This document shows positions 22,872 through 30,336 of a DNA stretch of 64,000 bases, piece after piece (the first letter of the stretch is position 1; every line of letters starts with the position of its first letter). This DNA comes from Treponema sp. (GTDB lineage: Bacteria > Spirochaetota > Spirochaetia > Treponematales > Treponemataceae), in assembly GCA_017470605.1 (NCBI GenBank), contig JAFUYH010000019.1, positions 1 through 64,000 on the forward strand. The letters are read 5' to 3'. Below the pieces are notes generated by a model, which was not told the origin of the DNA, made no database searches, and was given only the letters and a program-made list of their open reading frames with translations. The position numbers and the translations under genes are program-made.

Positions 22872-24065
22872 CTACTGCCTCTTCTGAAAAAAATCGTCTT
22901 TTCCTGTGTCAGAAAAACCGAAAGACGGCTGAGCCTTTACAAAAGCATCTTTTTCGTCAACAGGCTGTGGCAGATGGATTTTGTTGTAAAGAGCTTTAAG
23001 ACTTACAGGAACACCACGGTCGATTGCATCGCGGATAACTTCCCACGGAGCAAAGTCTGTAGAATCAATGTCATATTGCGGGGCAACCTCACCAGGGAAG
23101 TTGAGCTCACAGAAGGCAATTACAAGCTGCTGGTCTGTCTGCTGGAGCTTGTAGGCATCACCCTTAATCAGATCGTCATAAGTCTGGACGTGCGTTTCTC
23201 CCTGAGCGTGAGTTCCATACTGAGCTGTGTTTGTAGTAAGCGCCTGGGCTGTAAGAGCGTAGGAAATTTCTGTATCACAAAGCTCAACGATTTTGTTAAA
23301 GTCGTTAATCTGAGAAGAAACAACCTTAATGTCTTTTACGTTTCCAAATGCACCGGAAGATCCGCTTTCCCAGTTCTGCAGGGCCGTGGTTAAATCAGAT
23401 GCCCGCTTTTTTGCTTCTTCCTCGCTCTTGGTTTCAAAGATTGCAAGAATCGAAGGAACACCGCAAAGCTCGGCAGCCATTGCCCAGAACTTAACGCCAA
23501 GCTGCTTGAACTTCCAGAAGGTGTAAGCACTGCGCAAAGTAGGACGTCCCCACTGATTCAGCTCGCCGTCATCGTTACGGTGAATTATGAACTTGCGCTT
23601 ATCGCTCAAAATAAGATTCTGAGAAGTCAGAACCGGAACGCCCCAGTCACGTTCAATGTGCTGAGGAAAACTCAAAGCAGTTCGTGGAATTGGAGTAAAA
23701 TCAACAGGAACATACCAGCCGCCCCGGAACTCCCATATCACTTCACATGCAGCAATTCCATAAGGTACTGCATTCAGAAGGATGTTGTTGAGCTTGTAGA
23801 AGGTGTTGAAGGTAAGAAGATTCTGACAGGCTTCGTTTACGTTCTTGTTCTTTGTGTCCGTGAATGAACCGTACATCTGCAGAACCTTGTTCTTACGGTC
23901 AAGTATGAGAGATTCAACACGTCCGTCATCGCGCATTTCTTCAAAGATGTTCTCGCGTTCCTGAACGGAGTTTATCCAGTCCTGTGTGTCAGAAACATAA
24001 TTTGCAATGCTGCGGAATCCGTTTATATTTATAACTCTGCTTGTTACGCTGTTTGTTCTTGCCAT
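22872..24065 (-). CDS. Portal protein (DUF935, Mu gp29-like), C-terminus in another frame
   Basis: 397 residues, short for a gp29-type portal (about 500). The DUF935 body is clear (A-A-C-E-V-I-W-E-F, R-D-W-G-V-P-V-L, A-L-T-A-Q-A-L-T-T-N-T). The zero frame stops just after seven T (minus strand). The expected C-terminal portion (S-E-E-A-V-E-K-L-F-Q...A-A-K-L-F-T-R-S-L-M-M-G-L) continues in the -1 frame, open into MuF. Either an indel in the T-run truncated it or slippage at T-TTT-TTT makes the full protein. The portal forms the DNA gate of the head. Confidence 0.8.
   Translation of the reverse strand: MARTNSVTSRVININGFRSIANYVSDTQDWINSVQERENIFEEMRDDGRVESLILDRKNKVLQMYGSFTDTKNKNVNEACQNLLTFNTFYKLNNILLNAVPYGIAACEVIWEFRGGWYVPVDFTPIPRTALSFPQHIERDWGVPVLTSQNLILSDKRKFIIHRNDDGELNQWGRPTLRSAYTFWKFKQLGVKFWAMAAELCGVPSILAIFETKSEEEAKKRASDLTTALQNWESGSSGAFGNVKDIKVVSSQINDFNKIVELCDTEISYALTAQALTTNTAQYGTHAQGETHVQTYDDLIKGDAYKLQQTDQQLVIAFCELNFPGEVAPQYDIDSTDFAPWEVIRDAIDRGVPVSLKALYNKIHLPQPVDEKDAFVKAQPSFGFSDTGKDDFFQKRQ
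22887..22893 (-). promoter_or_regulatory. Poly-T frameshift point joining portal to MuF frame
   Basis: GAT-TTT-TTT-CAG in the portal frame. A -1 slip on T-TTT-TTT gives TTT-TTT-TCA-GAA-GAG, which is exactly the open frame containing the portal C-terminus and MuF. No start codon exists in that frame before 22698. It may be programmed or an indel. Confidence 0.5.
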
Positions 24066-24078
24066 AATCTATACCTTC

Positions 24079-25574
24079 CTACCAAAATGATTTCTTTTTC
24101 TTTTCTGCAACAAAAAAACTCGGTGCCGGATCCGCCGCACATTCTCTCCAGGCACAAACACAAAGCATTGCGGCACTCGCACCGTCTCCGTGTCGCTTTC
24201 CTTTTGAATCGCGGTCGGACGTGCGCACTGCAGGAATAGTCGGGATTCCGTTCTTCAGAACTACAAGAGCAAAATCTGCCTTGATTGTCTCGTCATCAGG
24301 AACGGTAAAATCTCCGCTTTCCATAAGTCCATGCAAATCAGTTCCGTACTTTGCATACCAGGCGTTTGTTTCCATAACCTGAATCGAAGCCCCCGGATGA
24401 CGAAGCATTGCATGTTCTCCAATCTGCTGACCGTTTCCGCGAGAGTCTATTGCAAGGCCACCAAACTTTTTACGTTCTGATAACCAGTCTGTTACATAAT
24501 CATTAAATAACTGCTGCTGTTCAAAAGGCGCGTTTTTAATTTCCACAATGAGCCTTATTGCAAGTTGCGTTTTTGAAACCTCTTCTGCAAACCAGTAGGT
24601 AGTAAGGTCGCCAGAACGTCCAAAGTCATTGCCGCCGAAAACCTGACCTTCAAGCGCACCAAGCACCGGACGTACTTCCTGATTAAAGAACTTTTCAATC
24701 TCGCGATTCTTAAAGCTTTCGTTCTTGTGAAGGAAGCTGTCTGAACATTCAAGCCGGCGCATGTCGTAACTGTCTGCATCAGCTGTAGCATGATCCAGCA
24801 AACCGCGCCCAAAGTATCTGTCACCGCTGGCACGTGGAATAACATCAAGCTCTTCATCAGGATTGTCACCGTAGATGCGGTACATCTTGTCCATGAATTT
24901 CTTGTCTGCTTCAGGAGTCCACTTGCGACCCTGTTTAAGACAGATTCTCTGATACAAGCCCTGAGCCATTGCTTCACGGAAAGTAATTCGGTGCAGACTC
25001 CATTCCTTTTCTTTTCCTGAACGGATATTCTTAATCAGGATATTAAACGGATTGTCATCTCCATTATGTGTCGAAATAACACGGATTCTACCGCCCCACA
25101 TAACAAGAGCTTTTGCCGCCTGCAGAACGCTTTCAAGGTCGTCAAAGAAGGCTGCCTCATCAATAACGACATTTCCCTGCTTAGAACGGAGCGAACGGGA
25201 AACACCAGGAAGTCCCATAATTTCCGCGCCGCTTGCAAAGGTGATTCTGTATGTGGTTATTGATTTGTCTTCATCATCAAGGAGAGGTTCTTCTGACTCG
25301 ATAATTTCACTTGCAGCAAATCCAAGCTTCTTTGCCCACTCACCGGCATCTTCAATGTACTGGCGGCAGTTGTCCTTGTTGAAGCTCATGTAATAGGTAT
25401 TTGTCCAGGCATTGGCAGGAGCTGCATCAAGAACAGAGTCGGCGGAATCTGTCCAGGAGATACCGCACCGTCTGTTCTTCTCTATGATTTTGAGGTCGCT
25501 TCTGTCTTCCAGCCATTCTTCTGATAGGGAAGAAAGATGTCATAAGTGTTAGTCTTCTGTTGGCTTTTCGTCAT
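24079..25574 (-). pseudogene. Large terminase (Mu gp28-like), frameshifted near its N-terminus
   Basis: The main frame from ATG 25389 (436 residues) lacks the ATPase N-terminus. That part is present upstream in two frames. ATG 25574 (AAGGTGA site) gives M-T-K-S-Q-Q-K-T-N-T-Y-D-I-F-L-P-Y-Q-K, then after only two bases (25517-25516) the main frame reads W-L-E-D-R-S-D-L-K-I-I-E-K-N-R-R-C-G-I-S-W, the P-loop region of gp28. A single-base loss (for example AAGGAA to AAGAA) explains the break. Downstream V-V-I-D-E-A-A-F (Walker B) and nuclease residues look intact. The enzyme packages DNA into proheads; without the N-terminus it should be inactive unless the break is a sequencing error. Confidence 0.75.
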
Positions 25575-26100
25575 ATGTCACCTTCAAGCCCATAATCTTA
25601 GCTTTAACAAGCGCAACGCGTTCATCACTCCATCCGGCTTTCTTTCCTTCTGCTTCGACTGTCTTTGCAGCTTCAAACAAGCCTTTCTTGTAACCGCGTT
25701 CATATTCAAGTTTTACACGGGCAATCTTTACCTGTGCATCAGTATTTCTTGCAATTGCCTTCAAAAGTTCTTCTGGAGAAATGGTTGCAAAATTTTCAAA
25801 CTTGTTAAGTTCTTCCAGAAGCTTTGCCTGAACCAGCTGAACGCTTGCCTCGGAGATATTCAGACCCGGAGTTTTTTCAAGCTCAGAAACAATGGCGACT
25901 GCCTTCTTTGCAGAATCCTTGTAAGCCTTCATCTGTGCAGCTTGGCTCACAAGAGTGCGGCCGACACCGCTTTTGCTGATGTCAAAGCCTTCTTCCTTGA
26001 GAACTTCCGCAATCTGTTTGTGGCTCATTTTGTCGTTGAAGTACATCTTGCAGATGCGCTCAACCAGGCCCTGCATTTCTATCTTATTTCTTTTCGGCAT
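25549..26100 (-). CDS. Small terminase-like protein (DUF3486, Mu gp27-like)
   Basis: 183 residues from ATG 26100 (GGGGG site; the frame upstream to 26142 adds an unlikely leader). The N-terminal HTH (S-H-K-Q-I-A-E-V-L-K-E-E-G-F-D-I-S-K-S-G-V) is the DUF3486 signature. In Mu-like phages this precedes the large terminase and probably recognises DNA for packaging. The terminase start (25574) overlaps its end by 26 bases. Confidence 0.8.
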   Translation of the reverse strand: MPKRNKIEMQGLVERICKMYFNDKMSHKQIAEVLKEEGFDISKSGVGRTLVSQAAQMKAYKDSAKKAVAIVSELEKTPGLNISEASVQLVQAKLLEELNKFENFATISPEELLKAIARNTDAQVKIARVKLEYERGYKKGLFEAAKTVEAEGKKAGWSDERVALVKAKIMGLKVTYDEKPTED

Positions 26101-26392
26101 CTTTAGGCCCCCTTTCATCCAGCTTTCTGTCCATTCGGTCAAGGGTAGATTTTATCCAGCCCATGTCACTTGATAGAGCAGTCACCATCTTTGCATTATC
26201 CAGCTCCATTTTATTGAGTCTTACATCGAGGTTCTTAATTTCGGTTGTGTTTGTGTCTATGTCTTTTCGCATCTCTTTTTTATCTGATTCATCTTCGCCC
26301 TTGTCATGTCCGTATTTTACGAAAAGAGCGACAAATCCAAAAATCGTGATACATCCGCTTGCGACCGAAACAACCGTTGCAAAAGTTCCCAT
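26084..26392 (-). CDS. Small membrane-anchored coiled-coil phage protein
   Basis: 102 residues. N-terminal hydrophobic segment (about 5-27, V-V-S-V-A-S-G-C-I-T-I-F-G-F-V-A-L-F) followed by a charged coiled coil. It starts after GAGGTGGG. Its position between the spanin-like genes and the small terminase suggests a lysis accessory or holin-associated protein. It overlaps the next gene by 17 bases. Confidence 0.6.
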   Translation of the reverse strand: MGTFATVVSVASGCITIFGFVALFVKYGHDKGEDESDKKEMRKDIDTNTTEIKNLDVRLNKMELDNAKMVTALSSDMGWIKSTLDRMDRKLDERGPKDAEKK

Positions 26393-26401
26393 TTTCCCAC
26401 C

Positions 26402-26848
26402 TCACTTGTTCTGCAGCCAGATAACCACTCCCTCAGTCAGAGTTACTGCTCCCAGCACCCCCGCCGCAGTCCTCCAGAACACAATCTTTCTCATATAAGA
26501 TTCGTTCAATTCGCTGAATTCCTTTTTCAATTCGTCCAGCAGAATCCGCAATATCTGTACTTGCTCCTGCAATTCTATCACCGACTTCTCGGAGCTCTCC
26601 GACATCTGTAATGCCAGATTCAATTTCTTTTCCAACTCCGTGCATTTGTTCTGCCACGCCAGAGAGTCTGCTTTCCAGTTCTGAGACTGCGTTCTGAGCA
26701 GATTCACTTCTGTCCTCATAACGTTCAGCTCGTCCCTGATCTGTAACACCTGATTCTCTGAAAGCATTATTCCCGAGGTTTCCGAGAACAAGGCAGAGAT
26801 AAGCGAAAAGCACAATAAGAACAATGCGAATAGTTTCTTTCGTTTCAT
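26402..26848 (-). CDS. Overlapping lysis gene B: signal peptide, coiled coil, C-terminal TM
   Basis: 148 residues in the +1 frame relative to 26433-26855, starting only 7 bases after it and sharing 416 bases. Contains a signal-like N-terminus (K-R-K-K then L-F-A-L-F-L-L-C-F-S-L-I), a long coiled coil (L-E-K-K-L-N-L-A-L-Q-M-S-E...L-Q-E-Q-V-Q-I-L-R) and a C-terminal membrane segment (A-A-G-V-L-G-A-V-T-L-T-E-G-V-V-I-W). Codon use is TTG-rich, unlike neighbours, as expected for an overprinted gene. With the partner frame this resembles embedded spanin pairs (Rz/Rz1), but no lipobox is seen. Confidence 0.55.
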   Translation of the reverse strand: MKRKKLFALFLLCFSLISALFSETSGIMLSENQVLQIRDELNVMRTEVNLLRTQSQNWKADSLAWQNKCTELEKKLNLALQMSESSEKSVIELQEQVQILRILLDELKKEFSELNESYMRKIVFWRTAAGVLGAVTLTEGVVIWLQNK

Positions 26849-26855
26849 CTTTCAT
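26433..26855 (-). CDS. Overlapping lysis gene A: spanin-like, N-terminal TM and coiled coil
   Basis: 140 residues. One N-terminal membrane segment (about 9-28) and then a periplasmic-type coiled coil (S-E-L-E-S-R-L-S-G-V-A-E-Q-M...I-E-K-G-I-Q-R-I-E-R-I-L), the plan of an inner-membrane spanin. Codon use is like the rest of the late operon. Its start overlaps the holin stop (ATGA). It follows endolysin and holin, so a role in the last lysis step, joining inner and outer membrane, is likely. Confidence 0.6.
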   Translation of the reverse strand: MKDETKETIRIVLIVLFAYLCLVLGNLGNNAFRESGVTDQGRAERYEDRSESAQNAVSELESRLSGVAEQMHGVGKEIESGITDVGELREVGDRIAGASTDIADSAGRIEKGIQRIERILYEKDCVLEDCGGGAGSSNSD

Positions 26856-27109
26856 TTCACACCTTCTGCAGTTTCTTCAACCTCAGTTTTATCAGCCGAG
26901 ATTCCAAGCTTCTTATCAAGCCAGATAGAACGGTAAACAGGAGAGCAAGCTACAACAAAGAAAACACCGCTTATGATGATTTCCTTTGCCTCAAGTCCGA
27001 AAGCTTTTTCGCTCCAGATTACAGGAACAAATCCCTTTACCAGGAAGAGAACAGCCACCCAGACAATTGCAAGAACAATTGCAAAAAGGCTCACATCTTT
27101 AGCTTTCAT
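26852..27109 (-). CDS. Putative holin
   Basis: 85 residues with two hydrophobic segments (about 8-29 and 44-63) and a charged C-terminus. It sits directly between the endolysin and the spanin-like genes, with overlaps on both sides (ATGA). Size and layout fit a class II holin that releases the endolysin. Confidence 0.65.
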   Translation of the reverse strand: MKAKDVSLFAIVLAIVWVAVLFLVKGFVPVIWSEKAFGLEAKEIIISGVFFVVACSPVYRSIWLDKKLGISADKTEVEETAEGVK

Positions 27110-27753
27110 TTTGCACCTGCCTTGCGCACAAGATGTGCCATCTTAAAATCCATATTGCACGAACGAATCATCGCCTTAAAATCTGCAAGAGACATTTCCA
27201 CGTCATTGCCATTCTGATTAGCATATTCCGTGCGGTAATCTCCCCACGAATCATCAAGAATAAAATGTGTGATATTTCCTTTTTCATCAGCTTTGTAACC
27301 GACACAAGCAACGACGTGACCGATAGTCTTTTTACCTTCTGCAGTAAAAATGCCGGAAAGAACTGCAGCACCTCCCTGAGTAAGGGTAAGCTGGATTTCT
27401 GCAAGGCTCCTGTTTTCACTCCAGGACACAGCACTTTCACCTTCAGCAAGAAGCCCGCACTGTTTCATGTAGCGGTTGGTTCCGTAAGCAAGAACGCAAT
27501 GCCACTCATTAGGAGCGTAACGACCAGGAGGATCTAATTTTCTCCAGAAAGTATCTACAGTCTTGTCTGCCAGAATAAAGTGCATGAGCGCATCTTCCGG
27601 CTGCGGATATTCCTTTGTAGAAAGTTTGCCTACATCCCATCCGGCTGCAGAAAGAGCTGCAATCATAGAAGTGACGTTACAGGCACCATTAGGCTTGAGT
27701 TTATTATTTCTCTGAGTGTAATAAGGTTTATTTTCAGAATTGTTCTTTTTCAT
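27106..27753 (-). CDS. C39-like cysteine peptidase, putative endolysin
   Basis: 215 residues. Peptidase C39-like plan: Cys25 in N-G-A-C-N-V-T-S-M, His in I-G-H-V-V-A-C-V-G-Y, and Asp in I-L-D-D-S-W-G-D-Y. First gene of the late lysis cluster, with a GGAGG site. The family includes bacteriocin-leader peptidases and phage cell-wall enzymes; a peptidoglycan-cleaving role is inferred from the adjacent holin. No signal peptide, consistent with holin-dependent export. Confidence 0.7.
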   Translation of the reverse strand: MKKNNSENKPYYTQRNNKLKPNGACNVTSMIAALSAAGWDVGKLSTKEYPQPEDALMHFILADKTVDTFWRKLDPPGRYAPNEWHCVLAYGTNRYMKQCGLLAEGESAVSWSENRSLAEIQLTLTQGGAAVLSGIFTAEGKKTIGHVVACVGYKADEKGNITHFILDDSWGDYRTEYANQNGNDVEMSLADFKAMIRSCNMDFKMAHLVRKAGAK

Positions 27754-28105
27754 TCTGCCATCCTCCGAGCCTTAGGATAGCAGACAAAAAAAATCCCCAG
27801 CGAGTGCTGGGGAAGCAACGATGTTTTTTATGTTTATTGCGGTTGTGTTGAATCTGATGCTGATCTGAACTTTCAGATTTGCCGTACAATTCTGGATGTT
27901 CTTTTCTGGCAACCGCATCCACAATCTTCAGAATGCGTTCCAAAGTTTCGTGTGTTTTTTCCGTTGCTTTTGCAGTTCTGAAGAGACAACCAATGAGTGC
28001 AACGATGAAAAGAAAAACAAAAATGACAACAAGCAGAATAAAAACAACTCCGATTGAAGCAAATCCTGATGAAGCAGAAGCTCTAGTAGCAAGAAATAAT
28101 GGCAT
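27734..28105 (-). CDS. Membrane protein co-transcribed with repressor (possible exclusion protein)
   Basis: 123 residues after a strong GGAGG site. One membrane segment (about 17-42, F-A-S-I-G-V-V-F-I-L-L-V-V-I-F) then a basic, His-rich tail. It begins 57 bases after the repressor stop on the same strand, so it is probably expressed in the lysogen. A strong terminator (27785-27812) lies inside the last 25 codons, and its frame then runs into the start of the endolysin gene. Full-length translation therefore requires read-through of the terminator. Superinfection exclusion is a guess from position. Confidence 0.55.
   Translation of the reverse strand: MPLFLATRASASSGFASIGVVFILLVVIFVFLFIVALIGCLFRTAKATEKTHETLERILKIVDAVARKEHPELYGKSESSDQHQIQHNRNKHKKHRCFPSTRWGFFLSAILRLGGWQNEKEQF
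27785..27812 (-). terminator. Rho-independent terminator of the repressor operon
   Basis: Minus strand CCCCAGC-ACTC-GCTGGGG followed by A and eight T. It separates the lysogenic transcript from the late operon, yet lies inside the 3-prime end of the 27734-28105 frame. Confidence 0.85.
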
Positions 28106-28161
28106 ATAAACCTCCTAATTTTTATATTCAGAATACTACAACTCTAGCCATGGCACAAGTT

Positions 28162-28866
28162 TTAAATTCCACGCAGCACCGTATTCTCATGCAGCCACGC
28201 CAACACACGGCCAAAGATGTGGAAATCCTCGCTGTCTGCCTCAATGGTGCGCACGAGCTCGGCTTCGCGCAGATCCTGCTTCTGGACGGAATAGACCATC
28301 ACCTTGTTTTCCAGCGGCTCAAAGCGAAGGAGCTTGCAGTAGGCATCTCCGGCAAAGCCGAAAACATAAACACCGTCTTTAAGCTGCTGGTCAGCAGAAC
28401 CGTCAAAGAACAGAATGTCACCGTCCTGAATGCCAAGCCCTATCATGGAAACACCGCTTGCCCGGAATGCAAAGACCTTCTTGCCCGACAGACTCGGAAT
28501 AGGAGACAGCGGCTCAATGTAGCCTGCAATGTTGTCTGCACATTCCCAGTTCTGCCCCGGACCGCAGGAAACCTTCTGTGCAAGCAGAGGAATCTTCGCT
28601 CCTACCTTTGCGATTTCTGACCGCGCCGCCTCTGTGCTATTCTGGAACATCTCGCCTTCGCCGGTGAGAAGCCAGTCGATATTAACACCAAGGTTTTTGT
28701 AATTTGAATAATTCAAATTATTAAGAGATAAATTGACTTTATTTGTCAGATATTTAGATAAACTGCCATAATCAATTCCCAACACATCACTGAAATCTTT
28801 TTTGCTAGATATTACGCCCTTTTCAATAAGAGAATCGTAAAGCTCCTGTAATCTTTCACCAATCAT
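28162..28866 (-). CDS. Prophage repressor, LexA/CI-type (HTH + S24 peptidase)
   Basis: 234 residues. N-terminal HTH (K-D-F-S-D-V-L-G-I-D-Y-G-S-L-S-K-Y-L). The C-terminal S24 domain has the catalytic Ser near 140 (A-S-G-V-S-M-I-G) and Lys near 178 (Y-C-K-L-L-R-F). This maintains lysogeny and could be cleaved after RecA activation, making the prophage SOS-inducible. Divergent from the early operon across a region with phased operators. Confidence 0.9.
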   Translation of the reverse strand: MIGERLQELYDSLIEKGVISSKKDFSDVLGIDYGSLSKYLTNKVNLSLNNLNYSNYKNLGVNIDWLLTGEGEMFQNSTEAARSEIAKVGAKIPLLAQKVSCGPGQNWECADNIAGYIEPLSPIPSLSGKKVFAFRASGVSMIGLGIQDGDILFFDGSADQQLKDGVYVFGFAGDAYCKLLRFEPLENKVMVYSVQKQDLREAELVRTIEADSEDFHIFGRVLAWLHENTVLRGI

Positions 28867-28898
28867 AGTAAATTTCCTAATTTTATTGATTTTTTATC

Positions 28899-28954
28899 GT
28901 AAAATTACTTGACATCTAGTAAATATCCGATATAATTCTAGTAAAATTACTAGA
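28899..28954. promoter_or_regulatory. Early promoter with phased repressor operators
   Basis: TTGACA (28909-28914), 16-base spacer, TATAAT (28931-28936), pointing to the early genes. Operator motifs surround it: GTAAAATTAC at 28899-28908 abutting the -35, a half-site TCTAGTAAA at 28915-28923, and TCTAGTAAAATTACTAGA (8-bp arms) at 28937-28954 over the start point. The spacing of about 20 bases places them on the same DNA face. Confidence 0.8.
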
Positions 28955-28958
28955 AAGG

Positions 28959-28970
28959 TTGACAAGTCAA
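28959..28970. promoter_or_regulatory. Palindrome TTGACAAGTCAA in early leader
   Basis: Perfect 12-base palindrome in the early leader, with a related ACAAGTCAAC near 29005-29014. Could be the binding site of the Ner-like protein encoded next. Inference. Confidence 0.4.
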
Positions 28971-29050
28971 TTTTCAATGGTGCTAAGGGAAACTTTGAAA
29001 ACTTACAAGTCAACTAATCAGAATATCGACAGAAAAAAGGAGGTTATGAA

Positions 29051-29368
29051 GTGAAAAACGCAACGCTTACACCTGAGCAGATACATCAGCTGATTGCAGA
29101 AAAGCAGGCAGCCAATCAGAAATCACGACTTGCACGTGCGAGTAAGAAAATCACCCCGGAACAGGGGTTGTATCTAAAGTACCGCCTTAAATGTGCGGGG
29201 GTGACAGGATCCGACATTGCCTTTGAGCTGGGCTGTACCAAGCAGAATGTGTGTAATGTCCTTTCCGGCAAGAGCCACAGCCAGCGCATCGAACGCGCCG
29301 TAGCCGCAAAACTCGGCTACCCAAGCTGGAACGCCATGGTCCAGAAACTAAGGGAGAGAGCGGCATGA
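29051..29368 (+). CDS. Ner-like early HTH regulator
   Basis: 105 residues from GTG 29051, with AAGGAGG seven bases before it. HTH visible: V-T-G-S-D-I-A-F-E-L-G-C-T-K-Q-N-V-C-N-V-L-S-G. First early gene, so it probably down-regulates the early and repressor promoters like Mu Ner. Overlaps the next start (ATGA). Confidence 0.75.
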   Translation: MKNATLTPEQIHQLIAEKQAANQKSRLARASKKITPEQGLYLKYRLKCAGVTGSDIAFELGCTKQNVCNVLSGKSHSQRIERAVAAKLGYPSWNAMVQKLRERAA

Positions 29369-29844
29369 AGGAAGATACTTTTTTGGATGCACTGTCTGAG
29401 CGAATCAAAAAAGAGAATGTGCTTAACAGAAAAAAAATGAAACCGGAAGAAGCTTATTTAGTTGAAAAACATCTGCAGCAGGACAGCGAAGAACCAAACA
29501 TCGAAGAGCTAGTCAAAGCTGCAAGGAAGTACAAACAGAAACTACCATGCGTTTTGGCAGTTTTAGAAGAAGCCATGCGCAAAGCAAGAGTTTGTCAGGA
29601 AATGGAAGCTCTTGTATCAGGCAATTTTGAAGGGTGGGACCTTCGGTACAACGAGCCGGGCTACGGATCAAGCGGTGGCCCGATTGAAGCAGGACTTTAC
29701 AGCGTAAGTATTTACCGCGGTAAAAAGTTCCTTGGTCACAGGCTTATTGCACCAGACGCGAGCGCAGAAAAAGCACTCGCAGAAATTGCAAACACACTTC
29801 TGCTTGTTATGCAGAGAGTAAAGGAGGTGGAACAAAAATCATAA
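29365..29844 (+). CDS. Early phage protein of unknown function
   Basis: 159 residues. Helical acidic N-terminal half and a C-terminal alpha/beta part (G-W-D-L-R-Y-N-E-P-G-Y-G-S-S-G-G-P). Coupled to the Ner-like gene by overlap. No family recognised. Confidence 0.6.
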   Translation: MKEDTFLDALSERIKKENVLNRKKMKPEEAYLVEKHLQQDSEEPNIEELVKAARKYKQKLPCVLAVLEEAMRKARVCQEMEALVSGNFEGWDLRYNEPGYGSSGGPIEAGLYSVSIYRGKKFLGHRLIAPDASAEKALAEIANTLLLVMQRVKEVEQKS

Positions 29845-29876
29845 CACTTTGGAAAAACGGCAGAAAACCGCCGTTC

Positions 29877-30125
29877 ATGGACAGCGAGGAAAAAGACCTG
29901 AACGCAGAAAAAATCCTTTACGCGGTCAAGAATCTTTCCTGCGTCGGTTTGCAGTATGTGGCAGTCTACGGACTTCTGATGCTTGCAAAGATTAAAAGTC
30001 CGGCCGAGATATGCCGGGACATAGAGAACCTGGGAGGGCAAAAAGATGGAAATCTATGTAGAAGGTCAGAAAATGAAGAGTTTTCCCTGTCTCACACGCG
30101 GGGAGAAGCTTCGCTGGCTGAATGA
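29877..30125 (+). CDS. Early phage protein, start uncertain
   Basis: 82 residues from ATG 29877, which has no ribosome site. The frame is open upstream and reads I-T-L-W-K-N-G-R-K-P-P-F before this ATG; a perfect AAGGAGG (29821-29827) sits at the right distance for a non-standard ATC/ATA start at 29838-29841. Its last 80 bases overlap the next gene in another frame. Not recognised. Confidence 0.45.
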   Translation: MDSEEKDLNAEKILYAVKNLSCVGLQYVAVYGLLMLAKIKSPAEICRDIENLGGQKDGNLCRRSENEEFSLSHTRGEASLAE

Positions 30126-30279
30126 CATGACAGTGCGGTTCTGGGGAACGAAGCTGTACAACTTCTGGCGCAATGCATACATCAGCTTCCGCGACAGAAC
30201 CAAAAACAAAAAAGCCGGAAAGCTTACGGCAATAAGCAATCCGGCATCGGACAATCACGACGACTTTCCAGCCGCATGA
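30046..30279 (+). CDS. Small basic early phage protein
   Basis: 77 residues, rich in K, R and aromatic residues (W-L-N-D-M-T-V-R-F-W-G-T-K-L-Y-N-F-W), with a GGGAGG site before ATG. Possibly nucleic-acid binding. Not recognised. Confidence 0.55.
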   Translation: MEIYVEGQKMKSFPCLTRGEKLRWLNDMTVRFWGTKLYNFWRNAYISFRDRTKNKKAGKLTAISNPASDNHDDFPAA

Positions 30280-30336
30280 TTTATACAAATCTAAAACATT
30301 ATAGCACAGAAAGGAAATCTGTGTAAGGAGAAAAAC

